DNA of 64,000 bases. Source: Bathynomus jamesi (Eukaryota > Arthropoda > Malacostraca > Isopoda > Cirolanidae). Below the pieces are notes generated by a model. The model was not told the DNA's origin, searched no databases, and was given only the letters and a program-made list of their open reading frames with translations. The DNA is taken from positions 110,876 through 174,875 of the forward strand of contig JAJOZX010008811.1 of NCBI GenBank assembly GCA_023014485.1. The letters run 5' to 3'. This document shows, piece by piece, positions 45,340 through 56,234 of the stretch; within the stretch, counting starts at the first letter, position 1; each line of letters opens with the position of its first letter. The position numbers and the translations under genes were made by a program.

Positions 45340-45435
45340 AAGTACCTTAATCACTCAGATCTAAAGTCCGAGATTAGACTCGAACCCACGACCTTGAGAT
45401 TAACGGTCTGGCGCTTACCACTAGGTTACTTTCGG
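45340..45435 (-). mobile_element. tRNA-like SINE relic
   Basis: The minus strand carries an A-box-like TAACCTAGTGGTAAGCGC (45428-45411) and a B box GGGTTCGAGTC (45387-45377). The spacing fits a tRNA, but the acceptor stem does not pair, so a SINE head or tRNA pseudogene. Confidence 0.6.
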
Positions 45436-45739
45436 GGTAAGGATTAAGTTATATTATATAGTGAATCAACACGAGGTGCATTTCCATCACTTTGTAGAAA
45501 ATCGTTACGTTAGCCAAAGCCACTTTGTTGAAGTACAAATTTCCATCCACGTTTTCTACAGATTGGCCAAATTTCGTCAATCTGATGAACTAATTCATCT
45601 TTCTTTTGTCAATATTTTCTTCAATTTGAAATTTAAAATTAACATAAAATAAGCTTATTTTGGAATTGGTTATGTTCAGATTTACCCCATTAAGTCTAAC
45701 TGAATTCCCAAAAATTTTATTTTATATTAGAGGACCACC

Positions 45740-45840
45740 TTAGTCGCTGAAATCTGAAGACTGTCCGAACCGAGAATCAAACCCATGTATGCAGGATTTT
45801 CAAATTCCCCAGCCCAGCGCTTTACCACTAAGCTTAGAAA
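45740..45840 (-). mobile_element. tRNA-like SINE relic
   Basis: The minus strand carries TAAGCTTAGTGGTAAAGCGC (45839-45820) as A box and GGGTTTGATTC (45784-45774) as B box. Stems are degraded. Confidence 0.55.
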
Positions 45841-46255
45841 TTACATGATATGAAGCTGTTACTACAACAACCTGTATACCATTTCTACCATAACATTGGT
45901 TTAGGAATTGCTGCTAGTACCTTAAAACAACTAAAAATGTGGATCCGTGTCAACTACTTGTTCAGTTCAATCTCTTTCTCACACTTCATTCTCTCATTGT
46001 CTTTTCCTTTACTTTTACACTTTTCCTTTCTCCTTATTCTGAAAAGCTCACGTTCGTTCTTCTTATTAATTATACCTGCGTTATCGGCTCAAAGTATTGC
46101 CTTAAATACTTTACTTGAGCTGCAAAAGGAATTAATTGAACATTTAATGCCCCAAATTACGAAATAATTTATTTTTCTACAATTTCTTAACTAATAATAC
46201 AAAGAAAAAATACGTATTATCAAAATATATGGTGATTTTTATATTATGATGTAAC

Positions 46256-46300
46256 GACACACACACACACACACCACACACACACACACACACACAGCCG
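46256..46300. repeat. (CA)n microsatellite
   Basis: About 20 CA units with one CCA slip. Confidence 0.95.
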
Positions 46301-46559
46301 GTTGCGTCAGTTTTTATATATCATAATTAGTGTTTAGTTTCGTGTAGTAGATGAAACAATTCTCAACAACCGCCTCAAAAAATTCTACAAATTTTGAACA
46401 TTACATAACATTACGTACATTAATTTGTGATGTCGATAAATATTCAAAATCTGCCAGGTTTCCCTGATGTAGCGCATGCGCCAAGGAAATTTGCGCATAC
46501 GCAATTAACGCATGCATCACGTAAACAGATGATCTGTGTTATCATGCTTGCATTAAGTG

Positions 46560-47156
46560 CGTAAAGAAAGTTAGGATCTTTTAAACTATTCCCCCCCCCC
46601 CCCCCAGCTTCAGAGGGGGGGACATAGTTTAAAAGGTCAATATTAGGGGGGAGATAATTTAACAGGTTTTACTTATCTTATTTACATAATAGAATTTTTA
46701 AGATATGTATATAAAATACATATCTTGAAAATTCTATTATATTCTATCATATTTCCGGTTTATAGAGAACCATTATTTACATAGGATAAAATTTAAATGC
46801 TCGGTTAGGTCAACTGTATGCCCTTGACGATTGGTTAGGTTTAGTCGTGATATTTTCATTAGTTTTAAGGAAAATATCACGACTAAACCTAACCAATCAT
46901 CAAGGGCGTACAGTTGACCTAACGGGGCATTCACTGAACTTAACCGGGTATTCAGTTGACCTAACCGAACATTCAATTAACCTAACCGGGCATTCAGTTA
47001 TTTTTGCTACCCATCGTGCGGGTAGCAAAAATATCCCGCGTTTTAACGAAAATATCACGACTTAACCTAAACAATCGTCAAGGGCGTACAGTTGATCTAA
47101 CCGGGCATTGCATTCAATTAACCTAACCGGGCATTCAATAATTTTACCGTAGGTTC

Positions 47157-47206
<50 letters not shown>

Positions 47207-47264
47207 CAGCTTGACCTTCATGTGAAGAGAGACCAACGCACGAAACAACATAAGGTTCAAAGGT

Positions 47265-47310
<46 letters not shown>

Positions 47311-47720
47311 ATATGCCCGGTTTGGTTAATTGAATGCCAGGTTAGGTCAACTGACTACCCGGTTAGGTTCATTGAATGCCCGGTTAGGTCAACTGTACGC
47401 CCTTGACGATTGGTTAGGTTTAGTCGTGATATTTTCGTTAGTTTTAAGGAAAATATCACGACTAAACCTAACCAATCATCAAGGGCGTACAGTTGACCTA
47501 ACCGGGCATTCAAATTTTATCCTATGTAAATAATGGTTCTCTATTTATTATATGTTTGCAATAAATAATAAATTTGTTGTTATTGTTTTCTTATCTTATT
47601 TTGGTTAATTTGCAGAGTTTAAACTTTGAGGGGGATATAGTTGAAAAGATTAACATTGGGGTGGTGATTGTTGAAAAGAGTATGTTGGGGGAGAAATAGT
47701 TTAAAAGATCCGAAAGTTAA
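46560..47720. mobile_element. Large GGTTAGGT palindrome element (family U), copy 1
   Basis: The outer ends AGTTAGGATCTTTTAAACTA (46570) and TAGTTTAAAAGATCCGAAAGTT (47698 on) are inverted. Next inward, GAGAACCATTATTTACATAG (46767) pairs with its complement at 47524-47543. Inside are two hairpins (46797-46928 and 47368-47507) sharing GTCAACTGTA, CCCTTGACGATTGGTTAGGT, and its complement. Between them is a run of TTCAGTTGACCTAACCGGGC-type units (46919-47145) and two (TA)n tracts (47159-47192, 47270-47312). No coding sequence. Confidence 0.75.
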
Positions 47721-47814
47721 AAGCAAGTAGTTGTAATTTTGTATGATTTACAGATTCACTTGTGCAAGAATTATTTTAACCAGTAAAATCTCTAAAGTAA
47801 CCAAGAGTAACCTA

Positions 47815-48350
47815 GGCCTAAGACCGATGGGTGCTACTATAGCGTGCGGTCTACAAAGATATTTACACTATAGCATGCGGTCTACAACATATTTACAAAT
47901 TCAATTACATTAAAACAAAAAATTTAAAGGACAAATAAAACAAACATTTCATTCTATGGGATATAATACCCGGTTAGGTCAACTGTATACCCTTGACGAT
48001 TGCTTAGGTTAAGTTGTGATATTTTCGTTAAAACTAACGAAAATATCAACTTAACCTAACCAATTGTCAAGGGCATACAATTGACCTAACCGGGCATTAT
48101 ATCCCATAGAATGAATTGTTTGTTTTATTTGTACTTTAAATTTTTTTGTTTTAATGTAATTGAACTAATATTTGTGTTCATGATTCCGCCTTTTATAGTC
48201 CGCCTTGACCTCACATTCGTCCCCAAAGATAAAGTCGTCATTTCAGGTCAGGTCAGGTCAGCACAAATTCAAGTCAGGTCAGCACATATTCTTTTGTAGA
48301 CTAAAGATATCTTTGTAGACCGCACGCTATAGTAGCACCGACCGATGTAG
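47815..48350. mobile_element. Family U palindrome, copy 2
   Basis: Outer arms: GGTGCTACTATAGCGTGCGG (47830) pairs with its complement ending 48340. The middle arms share the block TTACATTAAAACAAAAAATT (47906) with its complement near 48151-48170. The core 47951-48113 is a near-perfect dyad around TTTTCGTTAAAACTAACGAAAA. GGTTAGGTCAACTGTATACC marks the family. A GTCAGGTCAGGTCAG mini-array lies at 48245-48295. Confidence 0.75.
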
Positions 48351-48499
48351 CTTGGGCCTATCTAGGAGGCCTTAAATCTAGGCTTATGCTAAGTTAAAAT
48401 AAGCACTTGGGCTTAGGTAACCTAGAGCTTCATATTGAATTTAAATTATTTTACAGATCACAATTCCAGGACAACGACATCTGATCGACTTGACTTAAA

Positions 48500-48605
48500 A
48501 TCGACAAGTTATTGTAGGTTAGGTTACTTAACAAGGTTAGGTTAAGTTAAAATTAGTTTTTTTAGTGTCGATGTTATATCTTGTCGACCAGATTGGTATA
48601 GGTCC
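48500..48605. repeat. TTAGG-rich repeat family T/U fragment
   Basis: GTAGGTTAGGTTACTTAACAAGG with ATCGAC/GTCGAT flanks resembling 40990-41200. Confidence 0.5.
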
Positions 48606-48767
48606 CACAATCCTACTTAATATTTATTACCACTTTAGATTCTGTTTTAATGACGTAAATTATATGCTCGTTTTTGAGACTTTAAAGGATTTTTTTTAAA
48701 CACTTATACACACTTACATGATAGCTGAATTTCAGAATTTTAAAAATTTTGATATCTGCAAGTTGAA

Positions 48768-48816
48768 CACACACACACACACACACACATTTATATTCTG
48801 TCTGTCTGTCTGTTTA
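48768..48816. repeat. (CA)n and (CTGT)n microsatellites
   Basis: CA repeats at 48768-48790 and four CTGT units at 48798-48814. Confidence 0.9.
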
Positions 48817-49400
48817 TTCTGTATTTCAAATGGACAAAACGGTTGACACAACGATAGTTGTTATTATCATAGCTCTACAAATTGTTGAAATTCCGTCACT
48901 CTGTAGAAAGCGTGAATGGAAATTTGTACTTCAAAAAAGGGACTGTCGTTCACAGAATGAATTTCTGCGAAGTCATGAAAATATGATTCTAATATATATA
49001 TGTGTATATATATATATCAGTAATGTAGTCGAGACCACCACCAAGTCCGAGACTGAGACCGAGACCGAGACCTGATCCTGTGAGATCAAGATCGAGACCG
49101 AGATCAAAGGTTCGAGATCGAGATCTACCTTCCGAGATCGAGACCCTTAAAATTCGAGACCGAGATCGAGATCGAGACCAAGCTCATGCCCTTTCAATTT
49201 GTTTTACACTACTATGAAAATTAGACTATGTTAAGTATATTAATAAACTAATAACTACTTTCTCAGATGTAGTGTGTTGAATGCAAAAAGTGTAGCCTAT
49301 AAATTAACAAATGAATATATACTTTTTATTTATTTGCTTCTTTTATATCTGTTACAGAAGGTTTAATGAACGTACCCACTACCCAGTTTGACTTGTGCAT

Positions 49401-49703
49401 TTATTTAAAGCATGATAGACGCTCATTACACTTAAGGAACATCAGCATGCTCAGAAGATCTGCTGAAGTTCGACGTTTGTGGTGCCTCATTATTATGCCT
49501 CCATGGCTAAATACACGCTCAATTGGAGCACTAGAGGCAGGCACTGTTAAAACAGTCATGGCAATATTGGCCAGTGATGGGAATTTATCCCTTTTCTGGT
49601 GCCAAAACTTTATTGGAGAGCAGTTGTCAAAAATATGAGATTCATCGATCTCGAAGAGGTACCGCCGCAACTGTTCCCTGCGGTTCAAAATCTTCCGTTT
49701 CAA
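49401..49703 (-). pseudogene. hAT transposase dimerisation domain remnant
   Basis: The minus-strand frame carries FWHQKRDKFPSLANIAMTVL, VPASSAPIERVFSHGG and MRHHKRRTSADLLSMLMFLK. That is the conserved C-terminal hAT dimerisation motif including the final catalytic-region glutamate context (ERVFS). The N-terminal three quarters of the protein is absent, although a second short minus-strand frame at 49953-49642 may preserve some linker. Confidence 0.82.
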
Positions 49704-49873
49704 CGTTCTTCTGCTTGGACCGATAGCTTTGATATTTTGCCATTAGTCTCGGAACTTTGGTTTGACTCTGTTTCATTTCGTCATCGCTGCTGTGAGAATG
49801 AGCGCTGTCTCTCTGTATCTGCTCATTCTCCGTGCTTGAGTTTCCTGTATAGCATTTTTCCAACACCATTGAG

Positions 49874-50066
49874 TGAGGTCCGTAGCATAATGGTAGAGCG
49901 TCCGACCGGCAATTGGAAGGCCCTGGGTTCGATTCCTGGGCGGTTCGCCTCATTTTTCATTATTCGTTATCTCTCCTCCTCGTGTGCAGAAACGTTCCTT
50001 AACACTTATGTCGTTTCTATTCATTTATATACTGCGCGGTCATTGCAGTTATATGCATATATATAT
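49874..50066 (+). mobile_element. tRNA-derived SINE-A, copy 4 (inside the hAT element)
   Basis: Head GAGGTCCGTAGCATAATGGT (A box about 49883-49900), B box GGTTCGATTCC (49926-49936), tail TCTCTCCTCCTCGTGTGCAG...TTGCAGTTATATGC, then (TA)n. Same family as 11788-12091. Confidence 0.8.
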
Positions 50067-50324
50067 ATATATATATATATATGACATTAATTCAACATCC
50101 ACTCAGCCCAAAGAGATCTATAATGAATTTTAATGATAAAAAATATACCGGTATTTTTCATTACGGTCTCGAGAGGTCTTGAAAGGTCTCGGGGAGAAAA
50201 ACCGAGACCGCGTCTGTCGAGACCGAGATCTAAATAGCGGAGACCGAGATCGAGATCGAGATCTGCAAATTGGGTCTCGAGATCGGTCTCGAGACCGAGA
50301 CCGATCTCGAGACCTACATCACTG

Positions 50325-50349
<25 letters not shown>

Positions 50350-50357
<8 letters not shown>

Positions 50358-51235
50358 AACCTTTCAAATTTCCGCGCGATGATTCCTCATTTCACGAAGG
50401 TCAAGCTTGTCGCCCCTCCTCTCGAGTTGGCCTGGTGAAGTAGTGAGTTGGTTTCTTGTACTCTCTACCTCACATAGCCAGGTACGCCCAACTCATCGGG
50501 GATTGTTCTGAGCCAGGCGTCTAATCTTCTTTTGAAGATGTCCACTGCAACACCACTCGTGTTCCTTAGGTCTTTGGGCAGCTGATTAAACAGTTTTCGT
50601 CCTCTCCCAACAAAACTATTTTCTCTCAGGGTTAAGGATGTTCCCTATCTATCTTTTAATTTGGGAACACGACACGGCTTCCTTTTCTACTTTCCACTTT
50701 TGTTTTAGGAGTTACAGGGTTCAGATTAAGATTAGGGACTAATTTCTCCATTATTTTCCAAGTGTAAATAATGGTGTCTCTCTCTCTCTTCTCCTTTCCA
50801 GTGAATATAGGTTTAATTCGGGTAACCTTTCCCAGTAATTTAGTTCTTTGCACCCATTGATCTTGACTCTGAAGCTTCTCTGAATCCCTTCTAGTTGTCT
50901 AATGTCTTCTTTTTTATATGGGGATGTTAGGACCGAGCAGTATTCCAATCTGGGTATGATCAGGGTTTTCAGTAGAGGAATCATTACATTCCTATCCCTT
51001 CGTTTAAAGGTTCTCAATATCTGTTCCGTTATTCTCTTTGCTCTGTTTATTGCTATCTTATTTTGTGTTTCAAATTTCGCATCATCAGTCATTACAACCC
51101 CAAAATCTTTTGCTTTAGAATTTCTCTGAATTTCCTGTCCATTTAGAGTATAATATTCCATGGATTTTAGGTCCTCTCTTTTTCTGTACCTTAACAGCTG
51201 AAATTTCTCAGTGTTAAACTTCATATATTGTCTTC
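50350..51235 (-). pseudogene. LINE ORF2 3' part, fourth family
   Basis: The minus-strand frames 51224-50751 and 50853-50656 give an RT C-terminal region (MKFNTEKFQLLRYRKRED, DFGVVMTDDAKFETQ, LLKTLIIPRLEYCSVLTSPY) and its tail, with a frameshift at about 50800. The 3' UTR runs to about 50360. It is a jockey/CR1-superfamily element distinct from the three other LINE families by sequence. RT catalytic boxes are not present in this truncated copy. Confidence 0.75.
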
Positions 51236-51276
51236 ATTATTCATTATTGTTGTATATATATATATATATATATAAT

Positions 51277-51565
51277 GCGCCTCAGTGGTGTAGTGGTTAG
51301 CGTCGCTGACTACGAATCCATCGGCCCCGGGTTCGAGACCCGGTGACGGCAGCCGGCGCGCAGCAAAAACCCAGCTGTTCATCCTTCCACACAATAAAGA
51401 AAGTGGTTGGTAGATAAATGGGTACCCTGGGTGGCCTAGTGGTTAAGACGCTGGGCTGCTGGTGGGGCGTGGTTCGAATTTCACGTTAAACTGTAGGTCT
51501 AAGGTGAAGTGAAAAGCTTGACCTTCGTCAGAATGAACAATTCGGGCGGAAGCTAACCAAAGGTT
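51277..51565 (+). mobile_element. Two-headed tRNA SINE (SINE-D), copy 1
   Basis: Two tRNA-like modules in tandem. Module 1: A box TGGTGTAGTGGTTAG (51286-51300) and B box GGTTCGAGACC (51330-51340). Module 2: A box GTGGCCTAGTGGTTAAGACG (51431-51450) and B box GGTTCGAATTT (51471-51481). The tail CTTGACCTTCGTCAGAATGA is shared with the copy at 57969. (TA)n upstream. Confidence 0.85.
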
Positions 51566-51613
51566 ATCATCAGTGGCGTGCGGTGGGTGTGTCCACAGGG
51601 TAAGCGGTAGCTG

Positions 51614-51616
<3 letters not shown>

Positions 51617-51664
<48 letters not shown>

Positions 51665-51672
51665 TATATATA
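51617..51672. repeat. (TA)n microsatellite
   Basis: TA tract immediately before a rosa-type element. A hAT-like end (CAGTGGCGTGCGGTGGG, 51571) precedes it. Confidence 0.93.
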
Positions 51673-52399
51673 CAGGGTGGGCCGAAAGTCTGGATCCATA
51701 GGAAAATATTTATTTTAATACATAAATTACAACAAATGGTAAATACTTAAAATGAATATCAACTTTAACTCGTAAATGCGTATCCGTGATACTGTACAGT
51801 AGTTCGTACTCCAGTATAAATACTCAAATACTTTTTTTATTCAGCCCAGAAATGGCTTCGAATCTAACAACAGAAGACCGGGTAGAACTTGTGCTCATGT
51901 ACGGAAGACAGGGCGCTACACACAGAGAAGTTGCTACCGAATTCAATAGAAATCATCCTGATAAACATCCAGTAACACATGCGACTGTTGGCAAGTTGTT
52001 TAAACGTTTCAAAGAAACAGGAAATGTACATGATCGACGGCGTTCTGGTCGTCCAAAAACTGCAACTGATGAAAATACCTCTGCAATGGTATGTGAAACT
52101 TTAACGAATAGTCCAGTAAAGTCAACAAGAAGATTATCAAATGAAACACGCATCTCGAGAACGTCAATTCGAAGAATTATTAAAAATCATAAATTCCATC
52201 CTAAGTGTCTCGATGTCAGAGGCCGCCAATTTGAGCATTTGTTATAATTTGTTGTTTATACTGGAGTACGAACCACTGTACAGTATCACGGATACGCATT
52301 TACGAGTTAAAGTTGATATTCATTTTAAGTATTTACCATTTGTTGTAATTTATGTATTAAAATAAATATTTTCCTATGGATCCAGACTTTCGGCCCACC

Positions 52400-52402
<3 letters not shown>
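51673..52402 (+). mobile_element. rosa-type element with about 155-bp terminal arms
   Basis: Starts CAGGGTGGGCCGAAAGTCTG and ends with its complement, TA on both sides. The arms 51673-51827 and about 52250-52402 are near-perfect inverted copies, much longer than the 33-45 bp TIRs of other rosa types here, and include the 5' leader in both. The transposase is internally deleted. Confidence 0.88.
51852..52247 (+). pseudogene. rosa-type transposase N-terminal half plus C-terminal tip
   Basis: From the ATG at 51852: MASNLTTEDRVELVLMYGRQ, paired HTH with GRPK linker, to SIRRIIKNHKFHPK. It then joins directly to a C-terminal-type sequence CLDVRGRQFEHLL. The whole DDD catalytic core is deleted. An ORF without catalytic core but with the DNA-binding domain could bind ends but not cut. 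Confidence 0.82.

Positions 52403-52474
<72 letters not shown>
52403..52474. repeat. (TA)n microsatellite
   Basis: Long TA tract between two elements. Confidence 0.95.
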
Positions 52475-52475
<1 letters not shown>

Positions 52476-52595
52476 GATACACACAGACCGTTCATGGAAC
52501 AAGGAACTCTTCTAGGATAATTAAATCTACTATAGTCTGAATAAGTAATGTAAATGACAAATACCATAGTTTTTCTTTGTCATGATGCTAGCCAT
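52475..52595. mobile_element. Foldback family F, left arm only
   Basis: CTGATACACACAGACCGTTC, GGAACAAGGAACTCTTCTAG, and TTGTCATGATGCTAGCC: one arm of family F, cut by a TA adjacent to the next element. Confidence 0.82.
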
Positions 52596-52602
52596 ATATA
52601 TA

Positions 52603-53485
52603 CAGGGTGGGCGGAAAGTAGCTCCCTATTTTGGATTGGTAAAAAAATACGTATTATCCATTTATTTCAGAAGAAATAATATGAAAAGGTAGGCATACAT
52701 GGTAGGTTTTCTCTAAAATTCAATGTGGGCTCCAACTCTTTCCACCAGCTTCTGGAGCCGCCCAGGAATGGCGTCCACTGACTTTAGCAGGAACTCCGGC
52801 GGGATGGAGGACATGACTTCCCGAATTCGGTCCTCCAGTTCTTCCAATGTCCTCGGTTTGGTGCGGTAGACTTCTTCCTTTACCCACCCCCAAAGAAAGA
52901 AGTCGCACGGTGTCAAGTCGGTGCTCCTGGCTGGCCATTGATGTGGACCACGACGACCCATCCAACGCCCAGGGAAGTGGGCATCCAGCCACTCACGGAC
53001 AACAAGAGCGAAGTGCGGAGGGGCACCATCTTGCATAAATATCAGATCGTCGATGTTCTCCCATGTGCTGACAACCGGCCAGACCTGGTTGCGCAGAAGG
53101 AACGGGCCCACAACCTGATCTGAGGTCATACCACACCACACCGTTACACTGAACCGATTCTGCCGTTTTTCAGCGGTAACCGTGCGACTTCTTTCTTTGG
53201 GGGTGGGTAAAGGAAGAAGTCTACCGCACCAAACCGGACATTGGAAGAACTGGAGGACCGAATTCGGGAAGTCATGTCCTCCATCCGCCGGAGTTCCTGC
53301 TAAAGTCAGTGGACGCCATTCCTGGCGGCTCCAGAAGCTGGTGGAAAGAGTTGGAGCCCACATTGAATTTTAGAGAAAACCTACCATGCATGCCTACCTT
53401 TTCATATTATTTCTTCTGAAATAAATGGATAATATACGTATTTTTTTACCAATCCAAAATAGGGAGCTACTTTCCGCCCACCCTG
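52603..53485 (-). mobile_element. rosa-type foldback made of two 3' halves
   Basis: Starts CAGGGTGGGCGGAAAGTAGC and ends with its complement; TA both sides. The arms of about 300 bp (52603-52905 and about 53185-53485) both carry the transposase C-terminal coding region plus 3' UTR in opposite orientation. The centre has the unique part of the gene. The 5' half of the element is missing. Confidence 0.88.
52713..53363 (-). pseudogene. rosa-type (DD41D) transposase, C-terminal 2/3
   Basis: On the minus strand from about 53195 the frame reads FSVTVWCGMTSDQVVGPFLL, FMQDGAPPHFALVV (second Asp), ARSTDLTPCDFFLWG (third Asp) and ends at 52713 (VERVGAHIEF). There are 41 residues between the two aspartates, so this is a DD41D protein related to 924-1964. 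Its apparent N-terminal 50 codons are only the inverted arm read backwards. HTH and first Asp are absent. Confidence 0.85.
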
Positions 53486-53689
53486 TATATATATATATTA
53501 TATTATATATATATATATATATATATATGCATACACATTACAAGCATCATAACTTTAGTATATTACTACAGTAATCGAAAACTAATATGACTTTTTGTAA
53601 TTTGACTTTTAACTAGGTAGGAGGCGCATGCCCGGCTTACCCTGACTGCACGCCACTAATATATATATATATATATATATATATGGGTT

Positions 53690-54095
53690 AAGAAAGATTT
53701 TGTCTATGTTGCTGAAAACGTTTATTTTCCAGAAGAAATATACTGCAATTACCATTTACTGGAAGTAACAACAGTGGGGTCATTACTTCGTTTCAGTATG
53801 TCTACACCCAATACTCCAGGCTTTGGTCCCATCGGTCAGCGGTAGTTCTGAACACTTTACATCGATAATCCTCGTCATTTGGAATCGCGTTATTTGTGTG
53901 CATGAGACTCGGGCATGCCTGAGAAGTTTTTAATTAGGAAACGGACATTAGCATCAGTCGACCAACGTTTGCTGAATTTCATTATAAATCTCTCCCTCTC
54001 CTCTTCGTACGACAATCAAAGGTTACGAAGGGTAATGACTTCAATCCTTCCAGTATGTGTTGCCATTTTCACTCTCGTTATGTACTGGAAGTGGA
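53690..54095. other. Unassigned spacer
   Basis: No supported gene. A hAT-like end (ACTGCACGCCACTA at 53646-53659) precedes it and may pair with 51571, inverted. Confidence 0.35.
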
Positions 54096-54099
54096 AATA

Positions 54100-54730
54100 C
54101 AGTCATGGACAAAATTTTAGAATCAACGTTTTAAGGAATTATATTTTTATTGTGGGTTTAATATTTAGTGAGCTCTCCCTTGGCATCGCCGGTTGTTTTA
54201 ATCCGGTTAGGTATGAACATAATAAGGTTTTGACACAATCCTAATGCCTCTTCGGACTGCTAATCTCTCTTATTTTATGACAGAACAAAAATGCTCGTGA
54301 TATTATGGCTTCTTTTCAGAGATTTTCACTTTCAGAAGTTTCCACATGTAGATTCTCAATCGAAGAGAGGACAGGAGAGTTACCAGGCTATCTCCAAATT
54401 TTTTTTATGCAAAAGATATACTTTTACAGTTTTAGAGATGTGACAAGATGCACTATCCAGCTGGAACCAGAATATCCACTTAGCTGCATTATTCTCAGAG
54501 TATGTTGTTCGAAGATGTTTAAGTACCTTTTGAGCAAAACCAGAGTTCCTCTGTTTCCTGGGTCCCCGAACACCCCAAAGCATGAACTTTGGAAGGTGTT
54601 TCATGGTGGCAGTTAAGTAATTGTAATGATGTCGTTGACTGGTTGGACGCCTGACCTGCAGATGATTCTACCAAAATTCCTTTGTAAAAAGTGGACTCAT
54701 TTAGGGGAGCTTTATTTTCGTTGGTCTTCT
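54100..54730 (-). pseudogene. Degraded Tc1-like element
   Basis: Begins CAGTCATGGACAAAATTTTA after TA, a common Tc1-type end. Minus-strand fragments include KHLPKFMLWGVRG and QLDSASCHISKTVKVYLL, where an active element would have QDNASCH. The frame is broken repeatedly. The opposite TIR was not found. Confidence 0.65.
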
Positions 54731-56230
54731 TGCGACTAAAGTACTTTCTGAATCCTCGATTGAATAGTTTTCCTACTGAGTAGGGAGCTCCTTCTGTACC
54801 TGGGCACAGATACTACCTTCTGATTGCATTATCAGTGCGATGGGTCGTTACCCCTGGCCTGTCGGGGTTTGTTTTTGGCTTGCATTCTTCATCCTCGAAA
54901 ATCTTCCTTTTGGTATTGCAGTGAGAGGGCTACTTTTATAAGGCCTTCTTTTATAAGTACTTATACCTGGTCTCGCTTCTCAGACTTAGCCAAACATATT
55001 ACCATAGCCATATTATCATTTCACCAAGATCCCTCATCTCATTCATGAACTGTCATACTAAAATATATATGGTAATCTACAATTTACGTTTACTATTTAC
55101 ACTTACCATACTTTACACAACTTTTTATCTCTCTGAAAGTAATGAACAGTTATATTGTTCTTGTTTACTCTAATCTGTATGTTATTACAATCGTAAAAAC
55201 CACAATATGTAACAAATCCTGGCGCTAATCCGAAATGACCAGCCATTCCAAACGCGTCACGCTCAAACTTAACACTGTTGAATGAAATTTGTAATTTGTA
55301 AAACTCCGTTGTAATTTGTAAAGCTGGCGTGGGAGGGCGCCCCGAGTCAATTTTTGTATGAACGTATATGAATGAAATTAACTTTTATGATAAGACTTGG
55401 CAATTATATTAGACTATATCACTTCTCCGAGTCAGTCAATATTATTCAGTGTTCTAAACATTTATTCTCGTGATAATATAGACATCAGTCTTTTGCCAAA
55501 CGTAAAAAAAAAAAAAAAAAAAAAAGTTGTTTTGGCGTACAATAAATTTTAATATATCTTTTTCTGAAAGCGATTCTTAAAATATTTTCTGTAAAAGAAC
55601 AATAGTTTTTAGAAATGAAATTTCCATTTGAAAAAAGAAATTAGTTTTAGAAGGATTAAATTCATTAAATTGAAATTTATGCAGTCGTCACTTAACTAAT
55701 GTTGCCACTCGTAAGTATTCATATTTACGACGAGCCATTTTATTATATAGCGACGCAGCGCCATCTAACATCAGGAGTGTGCGTTTTTCAACTTTGTTTG
55801 AAGGGTTTTCAAAAAGTGCCAATCATGGTTAGTGAGAAAAAATTGTGAATATAATGCATAATTTGTGTTTTAAAATTAGTTACTGAATTTTCTAACAACT
55901 TTGGCGCAGCGTTGTATGTAAAACAAATAATTATAATTATAGTATTTACAATTACCATAAAAGTTTGATTTTCCATTTTCTTTCATATTCTCTGTTCGTA
56001 GCTGATAATTAATCAATCATTTAACAATAAGCTCCGGCCACTCAATACGAGATTTGATGAAGGCCGTTAAATGACTGTGTTCAGTGGATTTTGCTACCAG
56101 CAAGGAGACTAACCCGACATGCGCAAATGTTTTTTCTTCGAACACGGAACGGTTCGTTGGAGTACATATACACAACCCACTGATACACGTCTCGTAAAAC
56201 CAAAAAAAAGTGGAATATTTTCCTCCAGAG
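54731..56230. other. Unassigned region
   Basis: No gene supported. A poly-A run lies at 55505-55525. Several short frames with no recognisable domain. No pairable terminal repeats found. Confidence 0.4.
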
Positions 56231-56234
56231 AAAT

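Larger units (their letters stand above)
49018..50324 (-). mobile_element. hAT element, internally deleted, in (TA)n
   Basis: Ends CAGTAATGTAGTCGAGACC (49018) and GGTCTCGAG...CTACATCACTG (ending 50324). Both subterminal regions (49030-49180 and 50160-50315) are dense arrays of GAGACCGAGATCGAGAT. Flanked by TATATATA, so the duplication merges with the microsatellite. It contains a transposase C-terminal remnant and a SINE. Confidence 0.85.

Noticed and set aside
45850..46167. 105-codon ORF with Leu/Phe/Ser-rich segment
   Set aside because: Bias of T/C-rich DNA; no recognisable family or splice evidence.
49874..49960. Functional tRNA gene
   Set aside because: A and B boxes are present but the acceptor and anticodon stems do not pair well, and the same head recurs with a common tail, so it is a SINE.
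51571..53659. One hAT-like element with ends CAGTGGCGTGC and GCACGCCACTA enclosing two rosa elements
   Set aside because: Ends look complementary, but no duplication or shared interior could be shown; left as a note.
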